A stretch of DNA of 64,000 bases. It comes from Streptomyces zagrosensis. GTDB taxonomy: Bacteria; Actinomycetota; Actinomycetes; Streptomycetales; Streptomycetaceae. The first letter of the stretch is position 1, and every line of letters begins with the position of its first letter. Below the pieces are notes generated by a model, which worked only from the letters and a program-made list of their open reading frames with translations, was not told where the DNA came from and made no database searches. Below are positions 8,534 to 17,258 of the stretch, piece after piece. The stretch is from positions 310,001 through 374,000 of the forward strand of contig NZ_JACHJL010000006.1 in NCBI RefSeq assembly GCF_014203645.1, written 5' to 3'. Made by a program: the position numbers and the translations under genes.

Positions 8534-8740
8534 ATGGCAAAGGCGCTTCTCGGTTACGTCGGCGGTTCCGACCCCCGAGTCCTCGCCGAGATGCGACGGC
8601 TTCAGCAGCGCGTACAGGACCTGGAATCCGAGCTTATTCGGATGCAGGTCGAAAATGACGCGCTGTCCGCCGCCGTCCATCACAGCGACTCGCTGCTCGA
8701 CAGCATCGACGTACCCCAAGCGGAGCCCGCGCTTGCCTGA
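8534..8740 (+). CDS. Small coiled-coil protein of unknown function upstream of smc
   Basis: 68 residues from ATG 8534, with GGAGGA at 8519-8524. The sequence M-A-K-A-L-L-G-Y-V-G-G begins it. A predicted coiled coil follows (about residues 18-50) with heptad-like spacing of leucines in R-R-L-Q-Q-R-V-Q-D-L-E-S-E-L. No enzymatic motif is visible. The same small protein is conserved at this site in streptomycetes; its position between acyP and smc is the only functional hint. It is followed by a good terminator, so it is transcribed separately from smc. Confidence 0.82.
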   Translation: MAKALLGYVGGSDPRVLAEMRRLQQRVQDLESELIRMQVENDALSAAVHHSDSLLDSIDVPQAEPALA

Positions 8741-8797
8741 CCTGCGGCCCCGCTCGGGGATTGGTCGGGCTGCGATGCCACCCGCTTGAGAATCTTC

Positions 8798-8819
8798 AAG
8801 GGACGCTTCGGCGTCCCTT
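8798..8819 (+). terminator. Hairpin terminator before smc
   Basis: Perfect 9-bp stem AAGGGACGC / GCGTCCCTT with a stable TTCG tetraloop and a T-rich 3' side (TCGTCGTTTTCG). It ends the small coiled-coil gene about 165 bp upstream of smc. Confidence 0.9.
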
Positions 8820-8983
8820 CGTCGTTTTCGCCTTACTGTTTCTCGTCCAGTCATTCGAGCTTTCCCTACCGTCTGATGTGCCCTTTACCTTCCCCGGCGA
8901 AACCGAAAAGGGCGCCGCGGCGCGCTCGCCCGCGCGCCGCGGGCGGCCGTCCTTTGGGTGAGTGAGCGGTAAAGTCCCACGGC

Positions 8984-11900
8984 GTGCACCTCAAGAGCCT
9001 GACCCTGCGAGGTTTCAAGTCCTTCGCCTCCGCTACGACGCTGCGCTTCGAGCCGGGTATCACCTGCGTCGTGGGTCCTAACGGGTCTGGCAAGTCCAAT
9101 GTCGTCGATGCCCTGTCGTGGGTCATGGGCGAGCAGGGCGCCAAGTCCCTGCGCGGCGGCAAGATGGAAGACGTCATCTTCGCGGGAACCACCGGCCGTC
9201 CGCCGCTCGGCCGTGCCGAGGTCTCCCTCACCATCGACAATGCCGACGGCGCGCTGCCCATCGACTACGCCGAGGTCACCCTCACGCGGATCATGTTCCG
9301 CAACGGCGGCAGCGAGTACCAGATCAACGGTGACACCTGTCGGTTGCTCGACATTCAGGAGTTGCTGTCCGACTCCGGCATCGGCCGTGAGATGCACGTC
9401 ATCGTCGGCCAGGGGCAACTCGACTCCGTTCTGCACGCCGACCCGATGGGGCGCAGGGCCTTCATCGAGGAAGCGGCCGGGGTTCTCAAGCACCGCAAGC
9501 GCAAGGAGAAGGCCGCCAGGAAGCTGGACGCGATGCAGGCCAACCTGGCCCGCGTGCAGGACCTGACCGATGAGCTGCGCCGGCAGCTCAAGCCGCTGGG
9601 AAGGCAGGCGGCGGTCGCACGTCGGGCCGCTGTCATCCAGGCCGACCTGCGCGATGCCCGGCTGCGGCTCCTCGCCGACGACCTGGCAACTCTGCGGGAA
9701 GCACTACGGGCCGAGGTCGCTGACGAGGCGGCGCTGAAGGATCGCAGGGAGACCGCCGAGAGCGCGCTACGCGCCGCCCAACGGCGTGAGGCCGCGCTGG
9801 AGGAACACGTACGGGCCCTATCGCCGCGGCTGGCGCGTGCCCAGCACAGCTGGCACGAGCTGTCTCAGCTCGCGGAGCGGGTACGGGGCACCATCGAGCT
9901 CGCAGATGCGCGGATCAAGAGCGCGACCTCGGCGCCCGTGGACGAACAGCATGGGCGCGATCCGCAGGAGATGGAGCGTGAAGCACAGCGCATCCGCGAG
10001 CAGGAGGCCGAGTTGGAGGCCGCTTTGGAAGCGGTCAGCCGAGCCTTGGACGACACTGTGGCCCACCGCGCCGAATTGGAGCGTGAGCTCGCGCAGGAGG
10101 AGCGCAGGCTTAGGGATGCCGCCCGCGCCCTGGCCGACCGTCGCGAGGGCTTGGCGCGGCTACACGGGCAGGTAAACGCTGCCCGCAGCCGCGCCGCCTC
10201 CGCGCAGGCCGAGATCGACCGGTTGGCGCAGTCCAGGGACGAGGCTTTGGAGCGGGCGGTCGCCGCGCAAGAGGATTACGAGCAGCTGAAGACCGAAGTC
10301 GATGGGCTCGATGAAGGTGACGCGGAGCTGGCAGACCAGCACGAGCGGGCCAAGAGGGAACTGGCGGAGGCCGAATCCGCGCTCAGCGCGGCGCGCGAGG
10401 CGGCGACGGCAGTCGAGCGCAAGCGCGCGGCGACAGCAGCCCGGCACGAGGCCCTTGCATTGGGACTGCGCCGCAAGGACGGGACGGGCGCACTCCTCGC
10501 AGCCGGAGACCGGCTCGGCGGGTTTCTGGGCCCCGCCGCCGAACTGCTCACCGTTGCTACCGGCTACGAGGTGCCGCTCGCGGCTGCCCTGGGCGCCGCT
10601 GCGGATGCGGTCGCCGTCACCGATCCGGCGACGGCGGCCAATGCCCTGCGGCTGCTCCGTAAGAAGGACGCGGGCCGCGCGGCACTGCTGCTGAGCGCCA
10701 CCGTGGGCGCCCCGGAGCGTGAGGCGAGAGCCCCGGAGCGTACGGGCAGGCGCGAGGGCGCGCGTGATGGCGTCAGCGGTGTCGCTGTCTCCCCGCAGGC
10801 CGCCGGCCCCGCCGGAGTCGTTGGTGACGCGGATACCTCTGGCGCTGGGGAGAGCGCCTCCCATGCTGCGGACCTTGTGGGCCTCCCCGGAGCGCCGCTG
10901 TGGGCAGCGGAGCTCATCAGCGGGCCTGCTGGGCTGCTTCCCGCAGCGCGGTGGCTGCTGCGCGATGTCGCGGTCGTGGGAACCCTGGAAGACGCCGAGG
11001 ACCTGGTGGCTGCTCGACCCGAGTTGACGGCGGTGACGGCTGAAGGTGATCTTTTGGGAGCCCACTTCGCGCAGGGTGGCTCGGCCGGGGCGCCCAGCTT
11101 GCTTGAGGTACAGGCGCAGGTGGATGAGGCAGCGGCGCAGCTCACGGAGCTGGGTGTGCGGTGCGAAGAGCTCGCCGATGCACAGCACGGGGCGCAGGGC
11201 CGGCGGGCCGAGGTGGCGGCGCTGGTGGAGGAGTTGGCTAGTAGGCGCAGCGCGGCCGACCGGGAGAAATCGCGGGTCGCGCAGTCGCTAGGGCGACTCG
11301 GTGGCCAGGCGCGGGGCGCCGCGGGGGAGGCAGAGCGGATGACTGCCGCCGCGGCCAAGGCAGCGGAGGCGCTTGTCCGGGCGAACGACGAGGTGGCGGA
11401 GCTGGCCGAGCGGTTGCGGGTGGCGGAGGAGGAGTCGCCATTCGGTACGGACGGGGCGGAGGAGCCTGACACCTCGGTTCGCGACCGGCTGGCTGCCGAT
11501 GGCGCGAACGCCCGCCAGACGGAGATGGAGGCCCGGCTCCAGGTCCGTACGCACGAGGAGCGCGTGAAGGGGCTGGCAGGGCGGGCGGACGCGCTGGACC
11601 GGGGGGCGCGTGCGGAGCGCGATGCGCGGACGCGGGCCGAGCAGCGGCGCGCCCGGCAGCGCCACGAGGCGGCGGTCGGGGCCGCGGTCGCCTCCGGCGC
11701 CCGTCAGCTCTTGGCCCATGTCGAGGCGTCCCTGAAGCGGGCTGATGAGGAGCGGCGGGCGGCCGAGCGGGCGAAGACAGAGCGCGAGGCCGAGCTGGTT
11801 GCGGAGCGGGATCGAGGTCGAGACCTGGCCGCGGAGCTGGACAAGTTGACGGACTCGGTGCACCGGGGCGAGGTGCTCGGGGCGGAGAAACGGCTACGTA

Positions 11901-12709
11901 TCGAGCAGTTGGAGACGAAGGCGCTGGAGGAGCTGGGCATGGAGCCGGCGGGTCTCATCGCCGAGTACGGCCCCGATCAACTGGTGCCGCCCTCGCCGCC
12001 CGCGGAGGGCGAGGAACTGCCGGAGGACCCGGAGCATCCACGGAACCAGCCGGTGCCCTTCGCACGGGGCCAGCAGGAGAAGCGGTTGAAGGCCGCCGAA
12101 CGCGCGTACCAGCAGCTCGGCAAGGTGAATCCGCTGGCACTTGAGGAGTTCGCGGCGCTGGAGGAACGACACAAGTTCCTGACCGAGCAACTTGAGGACT
12201 TGAAGAAGACCCGGGCCGACTTGCTCCAGGTGATCAGGGACGTGGACGAGCGCGTGGAACAGGTCTTCACGGAGGCGTTTCGGGATACGGCGCGGGAGTT
12301 CGAAGGGGTCTTCTCGCGGCTCTTTCCTGGCGGCGAGGGCCGTTTGATCCTCACTGACCCGGACAACATGCTGACCACCGGTTTGGATGTCGAGGCCCGC
12401 CCCCCGGGCAAGAAGGTCAAGCGGCTTTCGCTGTTGTCCGGCGGCGAGCGGTCGCTGACCGCCGTTGCTCTGTTGGTGTCGATCTTCAAGGCGCGGCCGA
12501 GCCCGTTCTACGTGATGGACGAGGTCGAGGCGGCGCTGGATGACACCAACCTGCAACGGCTGATCCGGATCATGGAGGAGTTGCAGGAAAGTTCGCAGCT
12601 CATCGTGATCACGCATCAAAAGCGCACCATGGAGGTCGCCGACGCGTTGTACGGCGTGTCCATGCAAGGCGATGGGGTGTCGAAGGTCATCAGCCAGCGG
12701 TTGCGCTGA
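8984..12709 (+). CDS. smc: Chromosome segregation protein SMC with enlarged hinge
   Basis: 1241 residues. SMC dimers with ScpAB compact and segregate chromosomes. The N-terminal ATPase lobe has Walker A G-P-N-G-S-G-K-S-N (residues 31-39), and the C-terminal lobe has the signature L-S-G-G-E-R-S-L (~residue 1149) and Walker B V-M-D-E-V-E-A-A-L (~1177). Long coiled coils flank a hinge at about residues 500-700. Within the hinge a stretch of ~60 residues (about 574-633, rich in A/G/E/R, encoded near 10705-10880) looks non-conserved, which would explain why the protein exceeds the ~1190 residues usual for the genus. GTG 8984 starts M-H-L-K-S-L-T-L-R-G-F-K-S-F, the canonical N-terminus. Confidence 0.96.
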   Translation: MHLKSLTLRGFKSFASATTLRFEPGITCVVGPNGSGKSNVVDALSWVMGEQGAKSLRGGKMEDVIFAGTTGRPPLGRAEVSLTIDNADGALPIDYAEVTLTRIMFRNGGSEYQINGDTCRLLDIQELLSDSGIGREMHVIVGQGQLDSVLHADPMGRRAFIEEAAGVLKHRKRKEKAARKLDAMQANLARVQDLTDELRRQLKPLGRQAAVARRAAVIQADLRDARLRLLADDLATLREALRAEVADEAALKDRRETAESALRAAQRREAALEEHVRALSPRLARAQHSWHELSQLAERVRGTIELADARIKSATSAPVDEQHGRDPQEMEREAQRIREQEAELEAALEAVSRALDDTVAHRAELERELAQEERRLRDAARALADRREGLARLHGQVNAARSRAASAQAEIDRLAQSRDEALERAVAAQEDYEQLKTEVDGLDEGDAELADQHERAKRELAEAESALSAAREAATAVERKRAATAARHEALALGLRRKDGTGALLAAGDRLGGFLGPAAELLTVATGYEVPLAAALGAAADAVAVTDPATAANALRLLRKKDAGRAALLLSATVGAPEREARAPERTGRREGARDGVSGVAVSPQAAGPAGVVGDADTSGAGESASHAADLVGLPGAPLWAAELISGPAGLLPAARWLLRDVAVVGTLEDAEDLVAARPELTAVTAEGDLLGAHFAQGGSAGAPSLLEVQAQVDEAAAQLTELGVRCEELADAQHGAQGRRAEVAALVEELASRRSAADREKSRVAQSLGRLGGQARGAAGEAERMTAAAAKAAEALVRANDEVAELAERLRVAEEESPFGTDGAEEPDTSVRDRLAADGANARQTEMEARLQVRTHEERVKGLAGRADALDRGARAERDARTRAEQRRARQRHEAAVGAAVASGARQLLAHVEASLKRADEERRAAERAKTEREAELVAERDRGRDLAAELDKLTDSVHRGEVLGAEKRLRIEQLETKALEELGMEPAGLIAEYGPDQLVPPSPPAEGEELPEDPEHPRNQPVPFARGQQEKRLKAAERAYQQLGKVNPLALEEFAALEERHKFLTEQLEDLKKTRADLLQVIRDVDERVEQVFTEAFRDTAREFEGVFSRLFPGGEGRLILTDPDNMLTTGLDVEARPPGKKVKRLSLLSGGERSLTAVALLVSIFKARPSPFYVMDEVEAALDDTNLQRLIRIMEELQESSQLIVITHQKRTMEVADALYGVSMQGDGVSKVISQRLR

Positions 12710-12722
12710 CCTTCAGCGGGCG

Positions 12723-12836
12723 ACTTCATTAGTTGAAGTAACAGGCGAAGAACGGGGCAGGATAACTTCACAGTGGGGATCTATTGACTTCGAAACTTGA
12801 AGACATAGTCTCTGCAACGTTGCTTTTACCTTCAAG
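12723..12836. promoter_or_regulatory. Candidate operator cluster (repeated CTTCA/TGAAG) upstream of glcP
   Basis: The 209-bp smc-glcP gap is unusually AT-rich and carries repeated CTTCA half-sites. These include a perfect inverted repeat ACTTCA-N5-TGAAGT (12723-12739), another ACTTCA (12765-12770), CTTC-N7-GAAG (12788-12802) and CTTCAAG (12830-12836). The spacing suggests regulator binding at a sugar-transport promoter. The identity of the regulator is not deducible from the sequence. Confidence 0.45.
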
Positions 12837-12918
12837 TGGTGGCTCGCGCTCAGTCATGCCCCACTAGGAGTGCCAGCCCCCCACGCCCGGCAGTGCGGCC
12901 GGGCCCCAGGAGTTCACG

Positions 12919-14346
12919 TTGACCAGCCCCGCGCAGCCGCCGGCGCCGGAGGGCCGCAAGGCCCGCCCCGAGCACCTTGGCCATGTCATCTTCATCACCG
13001 CGGCAGCCGCCATGGGCGGCTTTCTCTTCGGCTACGACAGTTCGGTCATCAACGGCGCCGTCGAAGCGATCCGAGGCCGATTCCACATCGGCTCCGAAGC
13101 CCTGGCTCAGGTCATCGCGGGGGCCCTCATCGGATGTGCCATCGGCGCGACGACGGCTGGTCGGCTCGCCGACCGGATCGGCCGTATCCGCTGCATGCAG
13201 ATCGCCGCCGTGCTGTTCACGATCAGTGCGATCGGCTCGGCGCTGCCCTTCGCGCTCTGGGACCTCGCCATGTGGCGCGTGCTCGGTGGAGTCGCCATCG
13301 GCATGGCCTCCGTGATCGGCCCCGCCTACATCGCCGAGGTCTCACCCCCCGCGTATCGCGGCCGGCTCGCCTCCTTCCAACAGGCGGCGATCGTGATCGG
13401 CATCGCCGTCTCCCAACTCGTCAACTGGGGCATCCTCAAGCTCGCTGACGGCGACCAGCGCGGCAAGGTCGCCGGCTTCGAGGCGTGGCAGTGGATGCTT
13501 GGCGCGATGGTCATCCCCGCCATCGTGTACGGGTTGCTCTCATTCGCTATTCCGGAGTCGCCCCGTTTCCTGATCTCGGTCGGCCGGATCGACCAGGCGC
13601 GCAAGGTGCTTGCCAGCGTCGAGGGCAAAGCGGTGAACCTTGATCTGCGGGTCGCCGAAATCCAGGAGGCCATGCGCCGCGAGCGCAAGTCCACCTTCCG
13701 GGACCTGATGGGCGGCCGGTTCACGCTGCTACCGATCGTGTGGATCGGCATCGGTCTCTCGGTCTTTCAGCAGCTCGTGGGCATCAACGTGATCTTCTAC
13801 TACTCGTCGTCGCTGTGGCAGTCCGTTGGCATCGACCCAAGTAGTTCGTTCTTCTACAGCTTCACCACGTCGATCATCAACATCATCGGCACCGTAATCG
13901 CCATGGCCTTCGTCGATCGCATCGGCCGTAAACCCCTGGCGCTCATCGGCTCGGTCGGCATGGCCTTCTCGCTTGGCGTCGCCGCCTGGGCGTTCTCGTC
14001 GAAGACCGGCTCGGGCGAGGACATCTCGATGCCCGACACCCAGGGCACCGTGGCGCTCATTGCTGCACACTCGTTCGTGCTCTTCTTCGCCCTCTCCTGG
14101 GGCGTGGTCGTCTGGGTACTGCTCGGCGAGATGTTCCCGAACAGGATTCGCGCCGCCGCGCTTGGTGTCGCCGCCTCCGCCCAGTGGGTCGCCAACTGGG
14201 CGATCACCGTCAGCTTCCCGACCCTCTCGGACTGGAACCTCTCCGGCGCCTATGTGATGTACACGATCTTCGCCGTGCTCTCGATCCCCTTCATCCTCAA
14301 GTGGGTGCCGGAGACCAAGGGCAAGGCGTTGGAAGAAATGGGCTGA
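12919..14346 (+). CDS. glcP: Sugar porter (MFS) glucose permease, GlcP-like
   Basis: 475 residues, 12 membrane segments. It matches the streptomycete glucose/H+ symporter GlcP, which lies next to smc in Streptomyces coelicolor. Sugar-porter signatures are present: G-F-L-F-G-Y-D-S-S-V-I-N-G-A in TM1, G-R-L-A-D-R-I-G-R after TM2, P-E-S-P-R-F-L before the central loop, D-R-I-G-R-K-P-L after TM8 and V-P-E-T-K-G-K at the C-terminus. TTG 12919 is preceded by CAGGAG (12907-12912). A perfect hairpin follows at 14384-14421. Glucose is the best-supported substrate by synteny; other hexoses are possible. Confidence 0.9.
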   Translation: MTSPAQPPAPEGRKARPEHLGHVIFITAAAAMGGFLFGYDSSVINGAVEAIRGRFHIGSEALAQVIAGALIGCAIGATTAGRLADRIGRIRCMQIAAVLFTISAIGSALPFALWDLAMWRVLGGVAIGMASVIGPAYIAEVSPPAYRGRLASFQQAAIVIGIAVSQLVNWGILKLADGDQRGKVAGFEAWQWMLGAMVIPAIVYGLLSFAIPESPRFLISVGRIDQARKVLASVEGKAVNLDLRVAEIQEAMRRERKSTFRDLMGGRFTLLPIVWIGIGLSVFQQLVGINVIFYYSSSLWQSVGIDPSSSFFYSFTTSIINIIGTVIAMAFVDRIGRKPLALIGSVGMAFSLGVAAWAFSSKTGSGEDISMPDTQGTVALIAAHSFVLFFALSWGVVVWVLLGEMFPNRIRAAALGVAASAQWVANWAITVSFPTLSDWNLSGAYVMYTIFAVLSIPFILKWVPETKGKALEEMG

Positions 14347-14383
14347 TCCCCCGCCCCGTCCCTTGCCCCATGGGCCCGAACTC

Positions 14384-14421
14384 CGGTGCCGGGGCCGCCT
14401 TGGATGGCTGCCCCGGCACCG
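14384..14421. terminator. Bidirectional hairpin between convergent glcP and the LLM gene
   Basis: Perfect 12-bp inverted repeat (14384-14395 with 14410-14421) with a 14-nt loop, between the glcP stop (14346) and the stop of the minus-strand oxidoreductase gene (14441). It can serve both transcripts. Confidence 0.8.
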
Positions 14422-14440
14422 TTACGAAACGGCATCGCCG

Positions 14441-15472
14441 CTACAGAGCCGGGGCAGCGTCAATCTTGGGCAGCACAGCGCTCGCGAACAAATGCAGCGA
14501 GCTCCAGCCCTCCTCGACCGGGATACCGCCGCACAGCGGATGCAGAATCAGCCTTCCGCCCTCACCAAGGTGCCCTGCCAGCTCCACACACTCGTGGGGC
14601 GTTACCACTCGATACACGCCCTCCCGACGGAGCGCATCCACATCGTCCGCCGTGGAACGCGCCCCGGAGCGCGCACCAGGCGCCTGCCAGGAGGCGTGCA
14701 CCCGAGCCTCGTGCAGCAGATGCTGCCCGTACGTGGCCCAGGTGCGATCCGGGTCCTCGGACAGGTGCAGCAGCGGAGTACGGGGTGCGGGCATGACGCA
14801 GCGCCCCATGGTGCTGTACTCCGCACACCGTGCCTGGTAGTACGCCGCTAGGTCCGGCAGATGTGCGTTGAGGAACAGCGGCAACCCCAGGCGCGCCGCG
14901 CGCCGTGCGGCAAGCCGGGAACTACCACCGACGTACAGCGGCGGATGCGGCTGCGTGTACGGGCGCGGGGTAACTCGTACGGTGCGGCCCCGATAGCCGA
15001 ACGGCTCGCCGGTCCAGGCCGCCAACAGCGTCTCCAGTGCCTCGTCCTGGAGCTTGCCGCGCCAGCGCCAGTCCTTGCCGTGCGCTGCGTACTCCACTCG
15101 CCGGGAACCGAGGCCCGCGACGGTGATCAGCCTGCCACCGCTGAGGAGATCGAGTACGGCGATGTCCTCAGCGAGCCGCAACGGATCGTAGAGCGGGGCG
15201 AGCAGCGCGGCGACGGTGACTGAGATCTGCCGGGTGGCGCCGAACACGGTGCCGGCGAAGGTGAGCGGGGACGGTAGCCATCCGTTGACGGCACCGTGGT
15301 GTTCCTCGGTCTGGATGGTCCCCATGCCGCGGTCGTCGGCGAAGGCGGCCATGTCGATGGCCGCGCGGTAGCGCCGAGAAAGGGACTCAGGTGTGGCGGT
15401 GGGGTCAACGAGGTTGAACCGTACGGCGGTCGTGGGCGCCGTTGGCGGGCCGATGGGCTGGGCAGCGGGCAT
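14441..15472 (-). CDS. LLM-class (luciferase-like) flavin-dependent oxidoreductase
   Basis: 343 residues. Bacterial luciferase-like monooxygenase fold: T-E-E-H-H-G-A near residue 50, D-L-L-S-G-G-R-L-I-T-V-A-G-L-G-S-R (the F420/FMN-binding region) and P-L-Y-V-G-G-S-S later. These enzymes use FMNH2 or F420; the substrate is unknown. I chose ATG at 15472 because AAGGGG is ~8 nt upstream and the N-terminal F-N-L-V-D-P-T strand follows. A frame extension to 15679 has no support. It lies 83 bp behind the NCS1 permease gene on the same strand, hinting at a shared nucleobase or hydantoin-type substrate. Its ribosome binding site lies in a perfect hairpin. Confidence 0.85.
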   Translation of the reverse strand: MPAAQPIGPPTAPTTAVRFNLVDPTATPESLSRRYRAAIDMAAFADDRGMGTIQTEEHHGAVNGWLPSPLTFAGTVFGATRQISVTVAALLAPLYDPLRLAEDIAVLDLLSGGRLITVAGLGSRRVEYAAHGKDWRWRGKLQDEALETLLAAWTGEPFGYRGRTVRVTPRPYTQPHPPLYVGGSSRLAARRAARLGLPLFLNAHLPDLAAYYQARCAEYSTMGRCVMPAPRTPLLHLSEDPDRTWATYGQHLLHEARVHASWQAPGARSGARSTADDVDALRREGVYRVVTPHECVELAGHLGEGGRLILHPLCGGIPVEEGWSSLHLFASAVLPKIDAAPAL

Positions 15473-15480
15473 ATGGAGAT

Positions 15481-15517
15481 CCCCTTCGCCGTAGACGGTC
15501 CGAGGACGGCGAAGGGG
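15481..15517 (-). promoter_or_regulatory. Hairpin overlapping the ribosome binding site of the LLM gene
   Basis: Perfect 12-bp stem (15481-15492 with 15506-15517), 13-nt loop. On the minus-strand transcript the 3' arm contains the AAGGGG ribosome binding site of the LLM gene. It may be a terminator for the upstream permease gene, a translational switch, or both. Confidence 0.6.
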
Positions 15518-15555
15518 ACGGTAGCGTGCGGTGCAGCCAGGTGGTAGGGCGCGGA

Positions 15556-17067
15556 TTAGCCGACGAGGTTCGACTTCCGGCCAACGCTCGGCGCCTCGTT
15601 CGGGGCCTCGTCGGCGCCCTCGCGGGGCCGTGGGAGCAGGGTGAAGCTTGCCGCCGCGATGAGGATTGTTGCGGTCCACCCCAGACCGTTACGTCCGATC
15701 CAGCTCGTGGCAAGCGGGCCGGTGAACCAATCGACCTTGGTGAAGCACAACCCCACCGTCAGCGCCAGCGCCCAGGCCGCCATGGCCTGCCAGCAGAAGC
15801 CGCCCGTGTACCAGTACCGACTGCTGGGGCCGGTGTCCATCAGCCCTTGCGCGTCGTAGCGCACCGCCAGCGCGCGGCGGCGGAACATGTCCACCGTGTA
15901 CACGCCGATCCAGGCGGAGAAGGAGACGGCGAGCAGCGTGAGGAAGGTGATGAACGAGCCGTAGAAGCTCTTGGCGACCAGCATCAGCAGCAGCCCGCCG
16001 ACCAGGCTGATGACGGCGTTGACCGAGACGGCGAGGGCGCGCGGCAACCTGACGCCCATGGTCTGCGCGGTGAACCCGGCGGAGTACATCGACAGGCTGT
16101 TGATCAACAGCATGCCCACCAGTGCGGTGATCAGATACGGCACCGCCAGCCAGGTGGGCAGTACGTCACCGAGGAAGGACACCGGGTCGGGGGCCGAGGC
16201 GAGGTCGGGCGTGGAGACCGCCATGACGGCGCCCATCAGCACCATCGGCACCAGGACCAAGCCCGCGCCGGAGACCGTGACGCCGACGATCTTCTTGCCG
16301 GAGGCTGCGTGCGGCAGGTACCGCGCGAAATCGGGTCCCGTGGGCACCCAACTGATGCCCCCCGCCGCAATCGTGCCGATGCCCGCGATCATCATCGCGC
16401 TGCTTCCGGTCGGGCGGTCGAAGACGGAGCCCCAGTTGGTGTCAACGATGAGATAACCGAGGACGAGCACGCTGAAGGCACCGAAAACATAGGTTGACCA
16501 GGTATTGCACACGTTCAGCGCGGCCCGACCCATGCCACTGACCAGGAAGGTGGCGGCTACAAAGGCGAACAGTGTGATGACGATTAGCACATCGTTCTGC
16601 CGCACGCCGAACAGCAGGTCCATAACGGTCAGTACGGCGTATGCGCCGGTAACCGCGTTGATCGTCTCCCAGCCGAAACGGGCCACCCACAACACGGCGC
16701 CCGGGAAGTAGTTGCCTCGGACGCCAAACGCCGCACGCGAGAGCAGCGCACCCGGCGCTCCGCCCCACTTACCGGATACCGACAGCACGCCCACCATCCC
16801 GAACGAGACGGTGGCGGCGCACCCGGCGACCAGCAGCACCTGCCAGAGGTTGAGCTGATTGAAGACCACGAGGCCCGCGCCCATGGTGAGCAGCAGCACA
16901 CTGATGTTGGCGGCCATCCAGGTGGGGAACAGTTCGCGGACCCGGCCATGGCGCTCGTGAGCGGGCACCGGCTCGATACCGCGGGTTTCGATGGCGCTCG
17001 CGGCAGAAGCGATGGCCTTATCGGCAGCCAGGGTGGGCGAGGCGGACGCGGTGGACGTCTGGTCCAT
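15556..17067 (-). CDS. NCS1-family nucleobase:cation symporter (cytosine/purine permease type)
   Basis: 503 residues with about 12 hydrophobic segments. Family features include the N-terminal E-R-H-G-R-V-R-E-L-F-P-T-W before TM1, R-A-A-F-G-V-R-G-N-Y-F-P-G, and the central W-V-P-T-G-P-D-F-A-R-Y-L-P motif. Such carriers import cytosine, purines, hydantoins, allantoin or related compounds with H+ or Na+. ATG 17067 has GGAG ~10 nt upstream; a start at 17109 is less likely. It is divergent from ftsY across a 191-bp promoter region and followed by the LLM oxidoreductase gene. Confidence 0.88.
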   Translation of the reverse strand: MDQTSTASASPTLAADKAIASAASAIETRGIEPVPAHERHGRVRELFPTWMAANISVLLLTMGAGLVVFNQLNLWQVLLVAGCAATVSFGMVGVLSVSGKWGGAPGALLSRAAFGVRGNYFPGAVLWVARFGWETINAVTGAYAVLTVMDLLFGVRQNDVLIVITLFAFVAATFLVSGMGRAALNVCNTWSTYVFGAFSVLVLGYLIVDTNWGSVFDRPTGSSAMMIAGIGTIAAGGISWVPTGPDFARYLPHAASGKKIVGVTVSGAGLVLVPMVLMGAVMAVSTPDLASAPDPVSFLGDVLPTWLAVPYLITALVGMLLINSLSMYSAGFTAQTMGVRLPRALAVSVNAVISLVGGLLLMLVAKSFYGSFITFLTLLAVSFSAWIGVYTVDMFRRRALAVRYDAQGLMDTGPSSRYWYTGGFCWQAMAAWALALTVGLCFTKVDWFTGPLATSWIGRNGLGWTATILIAAASFTLLPRPREGADEAPNEAPSVGRKSNLVG

Positions 17068-17258
17068 GGACTGGGGCTCCGTGCGTTCAAACGGTGGCGG
17101 GGCGGCCACCTGAGTGAGGGGACGCGGAGGACTCTACGCGCGTTGCATAATCCCACACCATCGTACTTTGCTCCAAGTTCGGCAGCTAAGTGGCTTTGGT
17201 CCTCGGCACCAACCGATGGCATCGTTATTCCGGACGCGTGGCCGATACTGGGTTCGTT

